NCBI RefSeq assembly: GCF_950295315.1
Contig: NC_080177.1
Span: forward strand, 76,395,786 to 76,459,785
Direction: 5' to 3'
Source of the DNA: Erinaceus europaeus
Lineage: Eukaryota; Chordata; Mammalia; Eulipotyphla; Erinaceidae
DNA: 64,000 nt
Translations under genes and position numbers: made by a program
Shown: piece by piece, positions 21,675 to 32,996 of the stretch
Layout of the letters: each line of letters opens with the position of its first letter
Numbering within the stretch: the first letter of the stretch is position 1
The notes under the pieces: generated by a model
What the model was told of the DNA's origin: nothing
The model's input: the letters and a program-made list of their open reading frames with translations, nothing else
Databases searched by the model: none

Positions 21675-21967
21675 TTCATGAAAGTGAGAGCAGAGAACAG
21701 CTAGACGGCTACTCTGATTCAGTCTGTCTACTCTAACCTTTCTTATGAGGGTGCCTCTCACATTAAGAAGGGACAAGAACGCAAACAATTAAACATCTGT
21801 CATCACATTCCCTTTAGGGTTAAATTTGAATAAATTCTCCATTTCCTTCTTAATGAGAGTCAGTCATTCAGGGGAGAGCTGGCTGCACTGTGTATGACAC
21901 TGGCTTGGCCTAGACGAGCCTGAATCAGCTAGTCCATCAATGCTCAGGTCTGCAGGCTCAACAGGAC
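21675..21967. other. Unique sequence
   Basis: Nothing recognised. Confidence 0.4.
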
Positions 21968-22125
21968 GAAAAGGGGGGCAAGGAGGTAGTGAAACTGTAG
22001 AACCCCAGACTTGCATGCCAAGGTTCAATCCTTAGCACTACCATATGCCACAGCTGGGCAGTGCTCTGACCATATTCACTTGCAATCTCTCTCTAATAAA
22101 CAAATACTTAATTTAAAAAAAAGGG
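21968..22125 (+). repeat. tRNA-derived SINE, SINE-C/D type
   Basis: CAAGGAGGTAGTGAAACTGT head, B box AAGGTTCAATCCTTAGC, ACAGCTGGGCAGTGCTCTGA, end TAATAAACAAATACTTAATT plus poly(A). Confidence 0.75.
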
Positions 22126-22242
22126 GGGGAATTATCATAAAGGTTCAATGAAGCTATCTATGTGAGTACTGCATTCACTGCAAGTACCCAGATTAAAGAA
22201 CACAGCCACCAGACTGGCACTCTCAACATTGCCCTGAAGCTA

Positions 22243-22527
22243 ACTTATTTATTTATTTACTTATTTTTCCTCCAGGGTTATCGCTGGGGCTTGGTGCCTG
22301 CACTATGAATCCACTGCTCCTGAAGGCCATTTTCTCCCATTTTATTTGTTGGATGGGTTAAAGAGAAATCGAGAGAGGAGGAGAAGACAAAGATGGGGAG
22401 AGAAAGGTAGACACCTGCAGACCTGCTTTACTGCTCATGAAGCCCCCCCCCCCCCCGCAGATGGGGAGCCAGGGGCTGGAACTGGGATCCTTACGCCAGT
22501 CCTTGTGCTTTGTGCCATTAACCTGGA
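22243..22527 (-). repeat. SINE-A, minus, with poly-C run
   Basis: CCTCCAGGGTTATCGCTGGG tail through CAGGGGCTGGAACTGGGATC. The head is truncated at GTGCCATTAACC. A C run at 22443-22456 replaces the usual GACTCCCCTG. Confidence 0.88.
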
Positions 22528-22636
22528 CACTAATTCAAAATGCATAATGTCACAGATCAAATCTTATGTCTATAGAGCCACAGACCTTCCTGTTAGGAAG
22601 TGTGGGAAATGGCTTGGGGTGTTACCTATAGCTTCT

Positions 22637-22772
22637 CCTTTTTTTTTTTTTTCTTTTTACCAGAGCATTGATCAGCTCTGGTTTATGGTGGTGTGGAGGA
22701 CTGAACCTTGGATTTGGAAGCCTCAGGCATGACAGTCTCTTTGCATAACCATTATGCTATCTACCCACCTCC
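22637..22772 (-). repeat. SINE-C, minus
   Basis: Poly-T, CCAGAGCATTGATCAGCTCT, GGACTGAACCTTGGA, ATAACCATTATGCTATCTAC. Confidence 0.87.
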
Positions 22773-22778
22773 CCATAG

Positions 22779-23052
22779 CTTTTTTTTTTTTTTCCTCCAG
22801 GGTTATTGCTGGGCTTGGTGCCTGCATCATGAATCCACCGCTCCTGGAGACCATTTTTCCCCCTTTTTGTAGCCTCACTGTGGTTATTATTATTGCCATT
22901 GTTGATGTTGTTCATTGTTGGATAGGACAGAGAGAAATGGAGAGAGGAGGGGAAGACAGAGAAGGGGAGAGAAAGACAGACACCTGCAGACCTGCTTCAC
23001 CGCCTGTGAAGCGACTCCCCTGCAGATGGGGAACCGGGGACTCGAACCGAGA
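22779..23052 (-). repeat. SINE-A, minus, head missing
   Basis: Poly-T, CCTCCAGGGTTATTGCTGGG, reverse B box GGGGACTCGAACCGAGA, then the copy stops. Confidence 0.9.
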
Positions 23053-23209
23053 TACTATCAAAGAGGTACAGAGTTAGCTAGGTACTCAGATCAGGCACTG
23101 CATCTCTTATCTCCCACCATGTCTCAAATGCCCGTGTCTCCAGCCTCATGGAGCTGCTTGTCTTTGCCTGACCTAAACACATCCTGTCACTCTTGAGTCT
23201 TTGTTCCCT

Positions 23210-23330
23210 GGACTGGTATACTCAGGGTGACAAAACCAAATCCCATAGACTAGATGGCTTACACAAGAGAAATTTATTTTCTCACAGTTCTGGAGACAGG
23301 TGCAAGACCAAAAAGCCAGAAAGTTTAGTT
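23210..23330 (+). repeat. Old mammalian interspersed repeat fragment
   Basis: CATAGACTAGATGGCTTACA, AGAAATTTATTTTCTCACAG and TTCTGGAGACAGGTGCAAG match a widely dispersed mammalian repeat phrase (GGTGGCTTAAACAACAGAAA...). I recognise the phrase but cannot name its class with certainty. Confidence 0.5.
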
Positions 23331-23407
23331 TTGCCTAGCTGTGACCATGGACTGTGGGCTCAGACTGACAGGGACTCAGAGGTCACACAGGCTCCTGTGC
23401 TAGATAG

Positions 23408-23461
<54 letters not shown>

Positions 23462-24150
23462 ATGGGCCCAAGGTCAAACTGATAGGGCTAGCAGTTAATG
23501 CTATTTATATACTTTTCTCATATTTGGGAGCTACTCTCTGCTCTAATCCATCTTTCTAATCCTATTCTCAACTCTGACACCATCTTCCCAGACAATACTT
23601 TCAGCCCACCTGCATGTTAGCTGTCAGGCTCAGAAAAAAAATACTAAAGTCATGGGCCCCTTGGAACATACCTAAAATAGACTTTCTAGCTTCTTCCCAC
23701 CTAAAACCCCTAATTGCATCTGCTGTGTTCATACCTTTGGGTTCCTGATTATTAAACAATTTGTTCCTGCTTTATATCGTACCACATTTCAGCCACCAAG
23801 TTGCAGATGCTACCATGATGCCAACCTCACTTTCCTGGGCAGGTGACCTCACCAATGTGTCCCAGAATCTAACCACCACCCCCCAAAGCCCTGCCCCACT
23901 GAGGAAAAACAGAAACAGGCTGGGGATATGGATCAACCTGCCAATACTCATGTTCTATGGAGAAGCAATTATAGAAGCCAGACCTCCCAACTTCTGCACC
24001 CCAAAAAGAAGTTTGGTCCATTCTCCCAAAGAGGGGTACAGAATAGGGAAACTTCCAATCAAAGGGATGGGACACGGAACTGTAGTGGTGGGAACGGTGT
24101 GGAATTGTACCCCCGTTATCTTACAATCTTGTTAATCATTATTAAAAAAG
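23331..24150 (+). mobile_element. Element X with internal (TA)n
   Basis: CTAGCTGTGACCATGGACTG start, CTCAACTCTGACACCATCTT, CACCAATGTGTCCCAGAATC, AGAAGCAATTATAGAAGCC, TGTGGAATTGTACCCC, end near TTAATCATTATTAAAAAAG. A (TA)n run interrupts the 5' third. Confidence 0.72.
23411..23459. repeat. (TA)n microsatellite
   Basis: About 24 TA units inside element X. Confidence 0.97.
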
Positions 24151-24153
24151 TAA

Positions 24154-24250
24154 TAAGCAGAGCTGAAGGTGTCTGTCTCTTTCCCTCTATCTCCCCCATC
24201 CCCTCTCAATTTGTCTCTGTCGCTATCCAATAATAAATAAATAAAGGTTT
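24154..24250 (+). repeat. SINE-B 3' half
   Basis: GCTGAAGGTGTCTGTCTCTT to ATCCAATAATAAATAAATAA. Confidence 0.8.
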
Positions 24251-25089
24251 AAAAAATTAAGACAATTTTAAGTAGAAATCACCTATAGTGTTGCTTTCCT
24301 CAGTCATTAATATGAGTCGTGAGGAGACATGAAAACTCACACTCAATTTAAAAAAGGTAAGTCAACACATTCAGTCACAGAAGATATCATCTAGTTGTGT
24401 AGACAATGTAGAAACCCTTCTTTATAACTCTGATTAAAACAGAGAAATTAATGAATCTCAACAAAGAGTCATTCTAACAACAGTGAGGCTGTCATAGCAG
24501 TTCTCAAAATGAGTTATAAAGCAATAAAATATTTTATAGAGTTGCAAAGTAGGAATGTTTGGCTCATCACCTTCAGACAAAACCAAGTAGAAGTCATTTT
24601 CAATAAGGCAATAATAAATCTACAGCGGCCACAGTTGTTGACACAAGGCTCTTTGGACAGTTTCATCAATGGCCCTCAACACTACATGACGGGACAGATC
24701 ATCAATACCCAGGCCTGAAATGTAGTCAATACTACAATTTAGAAACGTAGGCTTATTACCTTTCAATATGGCTAGGGAAAATGAATTAACAATAGAATAC
24801 AAAAACAGTTCTTTGAATATTTTTTTATTGGAGGGACTAATGGTTTTCCATTGTGGATATATGAGCAAAATTTCTCAATTTTCTGCAAAACACTCTTCTC
24901 AGAAGAAGCTCTTAACAGATGGGATAAAATGCCTCTCTCAACTCAAGAACTGCACTAGACCTAAAAGCCGAAATTTACAGAGAAAAGTTAGCACTGAGCA
25001 GACCACAGTAACAAGAAATGTGGGAGGAATGAATCCTATTTGGCTAAGATTTCAAGTTGAGGGCTAAGGAAACTGCACAATGGTTCTGA
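24251..25089. other. Mostly unique, L1 3' sliver
   Basis: 24817-24860 (TTTTTTTATTGGAGGGACTA) is a short minus-strand L1 3' end. The remainder is unrecognised and holds only short frames. Confidence 0.45.
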
Positions 25090-25200
25090 AAATAACTTTC
25101 ACACCTGAGGCTCTGAGCTCCAAGGTTCAACCCCCTGCACTACCATAAACCAGAACTGAGCAGTTTTATTTCTGAAATAAAATGAAATAAAATAAAATAA
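25090..25200 (+). repeat. SINE-C-like with (AAATA)n tail
   Basis: CACACCTGAGGCTCTGAGCT, CAAGGTTCAACCCCCTGCAC, CATAAACCAGAACTGAGCAG, then (AAATA)n. Head missing. Confidence 0.72.
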
Positions 25201-25284
25201 AACTTTCAAGTTGATGATTCATCACTGCACACAAATCACCTGCTAAAAATGCACCTAAAAGGAAGCCATTAAAATGTTGATATT

Positions 25285-25378
25285 CCCCCCCCCCGGGATT
25301 ATCACTGGGGCTCGGTGCCAGCACCACGAATCCACTGGTCCTAGAGGCCATTTTTCCAATTTTGCTGCCCTTGTTGTT
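25285..25378 (-). repeat. SINE-A tail only, minus
   Basis: A C run, then ATCACTGGGGCTCGGTGCCA, CTCCACTGG-type hairpin arm and TGCTGCCCTTGTTGTTG. Flanks AATGTTGATA / AATGTTAAGA. Confidence 0.8.
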
Positions 25379-25885
25379 GTAAATGTTAAGATTTTTAATG
25401 TGGATTTAATCACCCAGAAATTTATTTGAAAACAGATTATTTACTAATAATCAGTTTTCTATTATAATTTTACAAATTATTTTCAACAGTGTTATAGTGC
25501 AGGTAACTTATATTATCTTTCATGGACTGCTTTTTAAATACAAAGGAAGTCTGAGAGACTGTGTTGCAAAGAATAAGAAACTTGTGTGACAATTCAAGCA
25601 AGACCAAACAGAACCTTCTAGAGACAGAGTGTGGAAATGTACTTAAAGCTTCCATAGTACATTAAAAAGGATCCTAAGTTACACATCATCTTCTCACACA
25701 AAGGATAAGTTGATATGTGACAAGACTAATTTTCTTATACAATTTAGAATATGTTGCATTGCTCTGTAATCCCATTGAACACACCTTGAGTTACAAACCT
25801 TAATACCAACCAACCTGCATTACATAAAGAGCTACAGATGACCAAGATTATATGATCTCAAATGTTCCTCAAGACATCAGCTTGA
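25379..25885. other. Unique sequence
   Basis: AT-rich, unrecognised. Confidence 0.45.
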
Positions 25886-25995
25886 GCACTCAGAGAGGTA
25901 GCAAGACACGGACATATGAAGCCCCCAAGTTTGACCCCCAGCATCGTCTGGGCTACAGCAGTAATGCTCTGGTCTTTCTCTCATAAACAAAAAGT
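25886..25995 (+). repeat. SINE-D-like, diverged
   Basis: CAGAGAGGTAGCAAGACACG head, B-box region AAGTTTGACCCCCAGCATC, TGCTCTGGTCTTTCTCTCAT end. Confidence 0.68.
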
Positions 25996-26014
25996 TGCTA
26001 TTTTTAATTACTAT

Positions 26015-26175
26015 CTTTAATTTCAGCTGAAGAAACAGGTTCACAAAGATGAAATGCCTTGCCCAGTTCAACTGGTAAAATTTCCACTAGCGCTGTGCCA
26101 CAGTCTTCTGAGTCCAGCACTTTTTCCAGTGCACGACTGCTAACTCCTTGTAACTGGGACCACCCAAGCACATCT
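26015..26175 (+). repeat. MIR fragment
   Basis: GAAGAAACAGGTTCACAAAG, GAAATGCCTTGCCCAGTTCA and CTTCTGAGTCCAGCACTTTT parallel the MIR consensus order. Confidence 0.65.
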
Positions 26176-26274
26176 GCATGCTTGACCCTGTGAATCCAGC
26201 TCCTCAGTAAACATGTCTCGATCATCTACTATGCGCTTAGCACTATTTTAAATGTTAAGTGTTCAAAGATGAAT

Positions 26275-26410
26275 TGGAGTAGCTGCTGTGGTGTGGCTCA
26301 GGACAAAGCCCAGGGCTTGTACATGAAGGGCCTGAGTTCAATCCCTGGCATCTCATCTTCCTGAATGACGCTCTAGTTCTCTCTCACACATTAATGAGTA
26401 AGCAAACAGA
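26275..26410 (+). repeat. SINE-D-like
   Basis: GCTGTGGTGTGGCTCAGGAC, GGGCCTGAGTTCAATCCCTG (B box), TAGTTCTCTCTCACACATTA. Confidence 0.75.
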
Positions 26411-26502
26411 TATAAGTTGAGTCAGATAAACCTTGCTACACTCTCAGAAACACAGTCCAAAAGGAAGACAGCAGTACCACCAGCATTATCAAAAGGACAA
26501 CT

Positions 26503-26712
26503 GGGGGGGGGGGGCTGGGCACCCAGCTGAATGCACATGTCACCATGAGCAAGAACCTGGGTTCAAGCCCCCTCCCCCAGTTCCCACCTGTGAAGGGAGA
26601 AGCTTCACAAGCGTTGAAGCAGATCTGCAGGTGTCTCTCTTTCTCTCTCCCTCTCTACCCCACCTTCCCCTCTCAACTTCTATCTCTATACAATAAACAA
26701 GCTGAAAAAATT
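26503..26712 (+). repeat. SINE-B with G run at head
   Basis: G-run then CTGGGCACCCAGCTGAATGC, GGGTTCAAGCCCCC, end TATACAATAAACAAGCTG. Confidence 0.88.
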
Positions 26713-26727
26713 ATACAAGGGCTCCTG

Positions 26728-26960
26728 TTGAGGCCACAAGACTGCCCAGCTGGTAGAGCACAGGCTGTGCATGTGAGGCCCTTGGTTCAAGCTCTGGCTC
26801 ACGGAAGCAACATGGACAGAACCAAGGTGAGCCCCAGGGGCAGTAGAGTAGTGTGTGTGTCTCTCTCTCCCTCTCCCTCTTTCCCTTTCCCTCTCCCTCT
26901 TCCTCTCCCTTTCTCTCTCTCTCTCTGTGTGTGTGTCCCTCTCTAGAGAATGAAAAAAAA
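26728..26960 (+). repeat. tRNA-derived SINE with long CT tail
   Basis: GCCCAGCTGGTAGAGCACAG is very tRNA-like (A box) and TTGGTTCAAGCTC is the B box. A long (CT/CCT)n follows, then GAATGAAAAAAAAG. Confidence 0.68.
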
Positions 26961-27218
26961 GAGCTGTGGAGGCCCCCTCAGTGGTATAATACATGGGTTA
27001 GGTTCAAAAAGAGGGTGGGGAGCACTGATAATGTTTCAACTTACTATATGCTAGGCACTATTCTAACTCAATTCACTCTCATAAAATCTCTATGGTAGAA
27101 ATATTCATTAAAGTCATGGTGGTAATTATACTGCAAAATAAAAATGAATCCAATCAACGTATTATATCAGGTTGTCAGAAAAGTCCTGATGCATGGCTGC
27201 ACAGGAAAACATAGGAAG
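26961..27218. other. Short unique gap with tRNA-SINE scrap
   Basis: 26975-27000 (CCCCTCAGTGGTATAATACA) resembles a SINE head. The rest is unrecognised. Confidence 0.4.
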
Positions 27219-27220
27219 GG

Positions 27221-27606
27221 GGGAGTTGGATGGTAGCGTAGCGGGTTAAGCTCACGCGGTGCAAAGCACAAGGACTGGCATAAGGATCCCAGTTCCAGCC
27301 TCCAGCTCCCCACCTGCAGGGGAGTCGCTTCACAAGCAGTAAAGCAGGTCTGCAGGTGTCTTTCTCTCCCCGTCTGTCTTCCCCTCCTCTCTCAATTTCT
27401 TTCTGTTCTATCCAACACCAACAACAGCTATGACAACAATAACAACTACAACAAACACAACAACAAGGGCAACAAAATGGGAAAAATGAGCTCCAGGAGC
27501 AGTGGATTCGTAGTGCAGCCACCAAGCCCCAGCACTAACACTGAAGGCAAAGAAAAGAAAGCAAAGCAAAGCAAAGCAAAGCAAAGAAAAGCAAAGAAAA
27601 GAGAAG
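27221..27606 (+). repeat. SINE-A, long-tail form, with (GCAAA)n and TSD
   Basis: GGGAGTTGGATGGTAGCGTA head, hairpin tail with GGAGCAGTGGATTCGTAGTG, then (GCAAA)n. TSD AAAACATAGGAAGGGG on both sides (27206 and 27607). Confidence 0.93.
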
Positions 27607-27639
27607 AAAAACATAGGAAGGGGGCCAGGCAGTAGAAAG

Positions 27640-27865
27640 GAAGATACCTGCCAACACCCATGTTCAGTGGAAAAGCAATTACAGAAGCCAGACCTCCCAC
27701 CTTCTGCACCCCATAATGATCCTGGGTCCGTCCTCCCGGAGAGATAAAGAATAGGGAAGCTTCCAGTGGAGGGGAGGAGATGTGGAAAGTCTGGTGATGG
27801 GAATTGTATGGAATTGTAGCCCTCTTATCCTACAGTCTCGTCCATCATTGTTACATCAATAAAAA
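27640..27865 (+). mobile_element. Element X, 3' third
   Basis: TACCTGCCAACACCCATGTT, AGCAATTACAGAAGCCAGAC, GGGAATTGTATGGAATTGTA, end ATCAATAAAAAAAAG. Confidence 0.75.
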
Positions 27866-27889
27866 AAAGACACAGAATGAAAAAAAAAA

Positions 27890-28943
27890 AAAATTGGCAA
27901 GACTGAAAAGTTACGCTACCTCCTCAAATGCTATTGTTCTTTGACCTCCGTATTGGTATTCTTTTCGGTATGACTCACCTTCCTTTCAACCTACCTAATC
28001 TAGCCATCAGTGCTTCCAAGCAGTGATCAGTGGGAAAGAAAAGCAATTCCAAAATATTCAAAGGAAACAACAGGAAGTATGGACCTGCTTCTGACTGAGA
28101 TGAAGGTCTTTGGGAAAATCAATTTGAAGACAATAAGGAAAGTTGCAAAATAGAGAGAAAGATAAAAAGTCAAAGCTGTGCATCCTACACAAACAGCATC
28201 TGTCCAGGAAGATAAGTCTTTTTTTTCCTAATTTGCATAAAACAAACATTATAGCAGCTCTGAGAAAAATCAACAGTTTGGTTTCAGACATGTTAAGGGA
28301 TTTATTGACATCCGAAGTAAATCTATCAAGGACGCAGTTGAATTAACAAATCTGCAGTTCCCCAGATTTAAACAGGCCCAGAAAAGAAATGCCATTTGGG
28401 ACCTGCAAGTGTAATTGCGCTATTTAACAGTATAAGGCGAGATGAGTCCATCAGTGAAGCAAGAAAAAAATAAAGGTGATCCAAGGACTGCAGTACGGGG
28501 TCGCCAATATTAAGTGACCGGATGAGGAGCTACCAAAATGGGGGAGTAAGGAAGAATGAGGTGACATTGGTGGAAACTTGGAAGTTACTCTGGAAAGTCA
28601 AAAGAGCAGAGGGATGTCAATACTGCTGAGAGACGCCGTGAGAGCAGAACGGAGACAGGAGAGCGGCCTCGTACCAAGAGCAGTCAATGAGAAAAGTCTC
28701 ATCAGATTAAATTTAAGTGAGACTGGGGAGTAAGGAATCGGAGACAGCCAGAAGAAGCCATGCTTTAACATTTTTTATAAAAGGAAGGAGAAAAATACTG
28801 CACACTTCCTGGGAATGTGGGAGTTGGGTTGCATGTCTGTAACCCAATGAAAGTGATCCAGCAGAGGGGGAATCACGGCACAGAAAAAAGGGAGGCAGAA
28901 TTCCTAAAGGAATGTCATGAGTTGACGATAAAAAATGGGATCT
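27890..28943. other. Unique 1 kb
   Basis: No repeat recognised and no exon supported. Moderately G-rich between 28480 and 28780. Confidence 0.5.
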
Positions 28944-29092
28944 CGGTCAGGGAGGTGGTGTAGTGGATAGCACACTGGGCTCTCAAGCATGAGGTCCTGA
29001 GTTCAATCCCTGGCAACACATGTACCACAGTATGTCTGGTTCTTTCTCTCTCTCCTATCATTTCTCATGAATCAATAATGTTTTTTTTAAAA
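28944..29092 (+). repeat. SINE-D
   Basis: GTCAGGGAGGTGGTGTAGTG head, B box GAGTTCAATCCCTGG, GTCTGGTTCTTTCTCTCTCT, TCTCATGAATCAATAATG tail. Confidence 0.88.
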
Positions 29093-29111
29093 AAACTGGG
29101 ATCTCGGGGTG

Positions 29112-29740
29112 GAGGGTGAGGGTGTCGGTGGTGGTGCACATAGTAGTAAGTGCAAGGACCCGCACAAAGATCTGGGTTCAAGCCCCTGATTCCACGCCAC
29201 AGGGGGACGCTTCACAAGAAGTAAAGTAGGCCTGCAGGTAGTTTTCTCTCTCCCTCTGTATCTCCTCCCACCTCTCTCAATTTCTCTGTCCTAGCCAATA
29301 AAATGGAAAAAGTGGGGGGGTGGGCGGTAGTGCAGTGGGCTAAGCACACGTGGCACAAAGTGCAAGGGCTGGCTGAAGGATCCCTGTTTGAGCCCCCAGC
29401 TCCCCACATGCAGGGGAGTCCCTTTACAGGCAGTGAAATAGGTCTGCAGGTGTCTGTCTTCCCCTCCTCTCTCCATTTCTCTCTGTCCTATCCAATAACA
29501 ATGACATCAATAACAACGATAATAATAACCACAACAATGGTAAAACAACCAGGGTAACAAAAGGGAAAAATGGCCTCCAGGAGCAGTAGATTTGTGGTGC
29601 AGGCTTGGCACCCCAGCAATAACCATGGAGGTTTTAAAAAAAAAAATGGAAAAAGTGGCCGCCAGGAGCCATGGATTTGTAGTGCTGGCACTGAGCCCCA
29701 GCGATAACCCTGGAGGAAAATAATAATAATAATTAAAAAT
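29112..29740 (+). repeat. SINE-A-type (outer), split by a SINE-A
   Basis: First part 29112-29315 (GTGTCGGTGGTGGTGCACAT ... CCTAGCCAATAAAATGG), resumed at 29644 with AAAGTGGCCGCCAGGAGCCA and the hairpin tail ending CCCTGGAGGAAAATAATAA. Confidence 0.82.
29316..29643 (+). repeat. SINE-A (inner), long-tail form
   Basis: GGGGTGGGCGGTAGTGCAGT head, TGTTTGAGCCCCC, hairpin tail, poly(A). TSD AAATGGAAAAAGTGG at 29301-29315 and 29644-29658, taken from the host SINE. Confidence 0.9.
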
Positions 29741-29814
29741 AATATGGGATCTCAAGCACAAGTGGAATGATTGGTCACAATTAAAAGCCCAGACCATTTA
29801 TTTCTTTTTTTAAA

Positions 29815-30008
29815 ATATATATTGCTTTTCTTCTTAATATTTTATTTTTTTATTTTTTTAGACAGATACAGACAGACACACACACAGAGAGAAACACCAG
29901 AGCACTGCTCAGCTCTGGCTTATGGTGGTGCAGAGGGATTGAACCTGGGACTTTGGAGCCTCAGGCAGGAGAGTCTGTTTGCATAACCATTATGCTATCT
30001 CCCCTACC
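29815..30008 (-). repeat. SINE-C, minus
   Basis: T-rich start, CCAGAGCACTGCTCAGCTCT, GGGATTGAACCTGGGAC, ATAACCATTATGCTATCTCC. Flanks ACCATTTATTTCTTT / ACTATTTATTTCTTT (TSD). Confidence 0.9.
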
Positions 30009-30254
30009 CAAGACTATTTATTTCTTTATGTTAGTAGGAGAGAAGGCAGGAGCAATGGTGCATGGAAGGAGATACAAGTGGTGAGAGAAAGTGAGCCATG
30101 CTGCTTTGGACTGTTTTATTTTCTTGGAGAAATGAGAGGGAAAGTCATCATCTGAGAATAAGGACTGTAAAATAGTATAAACATTGCTGGCAAAGAAAAA
30201 AACATTCTGACACACAAAAGGAGATGCCAATGTATGTGAAACAACAAAAATTCT

Positions 30255-30460
30255 CAAGGAGCGGGGTGGTGGCACACCTGGTTGAGTGCATGTATTACAA
30301 TGCGCAAGGACCCAGGTTCAAGCCTCCCCCCACCTGCAGGAAGAAAGTTTTGCTAGTGGTGAAGCAGTGCTGCAGGTGTCTCTCTGTCTCCCTCTCTATC
30401 ACCCTCTTGATTTCTGGCTGTCTCTATCCAATAAAAAAAATAAAGAAAGAAACATTTAAA
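30255..30460 (+). repeat. SINE-B
   Basis: GGAGCGGGGTGGTGGCACAC head, CCAGGTTCAAGCC, end CTATCCAATAAAAAAAATAA. Confidence 0.9.
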
Positions 30461-30834
30461 AAAAAAAAACTCTTATTGCTGGTGACCATGAGAAATTTTA
30501 AGAGCCATTTGGAAAATAGTGTGACGATTTCATAAAAAGCAAAGTGACAGGGCAGTTTCTCGGTCTGTATTTTATAGAAATGTGTGCACTTGTGATATCA
30601 GTCCCTGTACAGAAATAATTATGACCTAGTTACTCTTATAGTCGGTGATAAAAAAAAAATTAAGTAATGACAGCCAATTATCACAATAGCGGTTACCACT
30701 AAAGAAAATGCACTGTGATCACAGATGAAAACAACGGGAGATTCTAAAATATTGCTCCTCCATTTTGTTTTTCTTAAGCTGGTTATTTTGTTATACAACA
30801 CCTATGTTTCTGCGTGCTTTTTTTTAATAAGGAG
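30461..30834. other. Unique sequence
   Basis: Unrecognised. Confidence 0.4.
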
Positions 30835-31040
30835 ATTTATACTTTATGTATTTATTGGATAGAGACAGAGAGAGATCAAGAGAGAGAAGGGGAAGATAGA
30901 GTGGGAGAGAGAAGACACTTGCAGCACTGCTTTTACCACTTGTGAAGCTTGCCCCCTGCAAGTGGGTGCTGGGAGCTCGAACCTGGGTCCTTGTGTGTTG
31001 TAGCATGTGTGCTCAACTAGGTGCACCACCACCTGGCCCC
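30835..31040 (-). repeat. SINE-B, minus
   Basis: TTTATTGGATAGAGACAGAG, GGAGCTCGAACCTGGGTCC, GCACCACCACCTGGCCCC. Confidence 0.92.
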
Positions 31041-31413
31041 TCAGTGTTCTTTTAAACATTATTCAATGTCAACATTTAAAATAACGGCTCTCATTTCTTG
31101 GGCTTGCCACTTTATGTTAACACAGCTACATTTTATTTAGACTCACTAGGTAAATAAATGAGCTCAAGACTCTACCACCCATGCCTCCCTTTCCTTCTTC
31201 TCTGAGGGTGACATAATTTCCCAAGGTGGTTACAGGAAATTCTGACAGCTAGAAACAAACAAACAAAAAAAAGGTAGCTGGTCCACATCTACTTATCTGG
31301 ACCCAGTAACATCTATTCAATATTAAGGATTAGCTCCCCACCTGGTCAGAGATACCATGCACTGGCAGTGTCTCCTGACAAAGTTTCTCAAGCTTCACCC
31401 CCACAAATGTGTA

Positions 31414-31435
31414 CATACACACACACACACACACG

Positions 31436-31488
<53 letters not shown>
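31414..31488. repeat. (CA)n microsatellite with CG interruptions
   Basis: Interrupted by GCGCGC around 31445. Confidence 0.97.
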
Positions 31489-31490
<2 letters not shown>

Positions 31491-32036
31491 CTAGGTGAGA
31501 AGCAGCCCTGGAGGAAACCCCAGTGTGAGGTGTGAGGTATGGGTGGGGGAGGTCTGGTCTCTAGTCTCTAGCAGATGACAGTGGTGCAAAGAAGGCCAAG
31601 TACTCAAGAAAATGGAGACTTTCACATCAGAATCATTGCTTTGTGGCACTTTAAACCTAACAGATGCTATCAAATCATTTAAATCCCAAAACCCTGTTAT
31701 TTTGGAAACAAGGTAATTGTACCCCCACATACCCACAAGGTACAATTACCCACAAGGCAATTGTACCCCCACATGGCCTGCCTCATAATTAAGTCACACT
31801 GTCCCCCTCCCCCTGATCTCACTATGGGTGTCATTCTGTTCTTTTTAGCCAAGACCTGGGACCTGTTACATTCTGTCCTGACTAATCAACATTGTGTAAG
31901 ATAGCTTTAAGTCTGAGCCATTCCATTCTTTCTTAAACATGCCAAAGAATTCTAATATAGAGCTTTTTGTTTTGTTTTGTTTTTGTTCTTTTTCCTGTAT
32001 AGCTTGGAGTTTTAATCACAGCAGAGTGAATTGAGG

Positions 32037-32038
<2 letters not shown>

Positions 32039-32074
<36 letters not shown>
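32039..32074. repeat. (TG)n microsatellite
   Basis: Uninterrupted TG units. Confidence 0.97.
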
Positions 32075-32075
<1 letters not shown>

Positions 32076-32786
32076 TTGCATAGAACCCATTGGGCTCCAA
32101 CTCTCTTTTCTAATTATGATAAAGCCATGTGGCCTTTCATGGATCATCTGTCATAGTGTCCAGGTATAGATGGCTCACAGGAGTTTTCAAAGATTAATTC
32201 AGATTAGTTTGTAAGTTTATTAAAGGAGGTATCTACTAGGTGTTCCTGTCTGTCTGTGTGACTGCTATTGACAATAATAAAAATGTAATGAATTCCAAAC
32301 TCCCTTGTCCCATGCTATCTTCAGATTTAATCAGTGATCGGAATCTGCACTCTGCCCTTAGGTATCTTTTTGTCATCTTGAATACAAATGACAAGCTGAG
32401 ATCAGTGAATTTAGTTTATTTTAAATACAGTTTTCATAGATTTATCTTCTGCTCTTGATGTTCGGGTTGTAACAAAAGTTAACATCTTCTGGACAAATCA
32501 ATATACATCAAGATGCATACAATTGCCAAAGGACAGTATGTGCTTCCAATAACACCAATGGACAAGTGAAAAGAAAAAGTCAAGAACAGCCATGATTCTT
32601 TTTAAAATGATGCAACTTAACCCTCTGCTCTCCTGCCAACCAGCAAAAGCCCAAAGAGTAATATAACAAGTAGCTTTATAAGGCCGGACAGAACCCAAGA
32701 GTGGGCTAGCTTTGAGAGCTTGCTTTTACTTCCTTCCCTTAGATAAAAACCAGAAATATCAATATTCATTTAAAATCTAAACACAC

Positions 32787-32996
32787 TGGGGGCCAGGCAG
32801 TGGCACACCTGGTTAAACACTCACCCCACAGTATGCAAGGACCTAGGTTCAAGCCCCTGGCCCCCACCTGTAGGAGGAAAGCTTCACAAGTGGTAAAGTA
32901 GGGCTGCAGGTATTTCTCTCCCTCCCTCTATCTTCCCCTCCCTTCTCAGTCTCTCTCTATCTCAGTCCAATAATAAATACATAAAAATATCCTTTA
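32787..32996 (+). repeat. SINE-B with TSD
   Basis: GGGGGCCAGGCAGTGGCACA head, AGGTTCAAGCCCC, end CAATAATAAATACATAAAAA. AAAATCTAAACACA on both sides. Confidence 0.92.

Larger units (their letters stand above)
31041..32786. other. Mostly unique 1.7 kb with microsatellites
   Basis: Contains (CA)n, (TG)n and a local duplication of AATTGTACCCCCACAT and CCCACAAGG at 31715-31775. No exon supported; a 72-codon plus frame at 32240-32458 has no domain. Confidence 0.5.

Noticed and set aside
26745..26800. tRNA gene candidate (GCCCAGCTGGTAGAGCAC ... TTGGTTCAAGCTC)
   Set aside because: A and B boxes fit, but the sequence continues into a CT-rich body and A-rich tail as in a SINE, and no complete acceptor stem is apparent.
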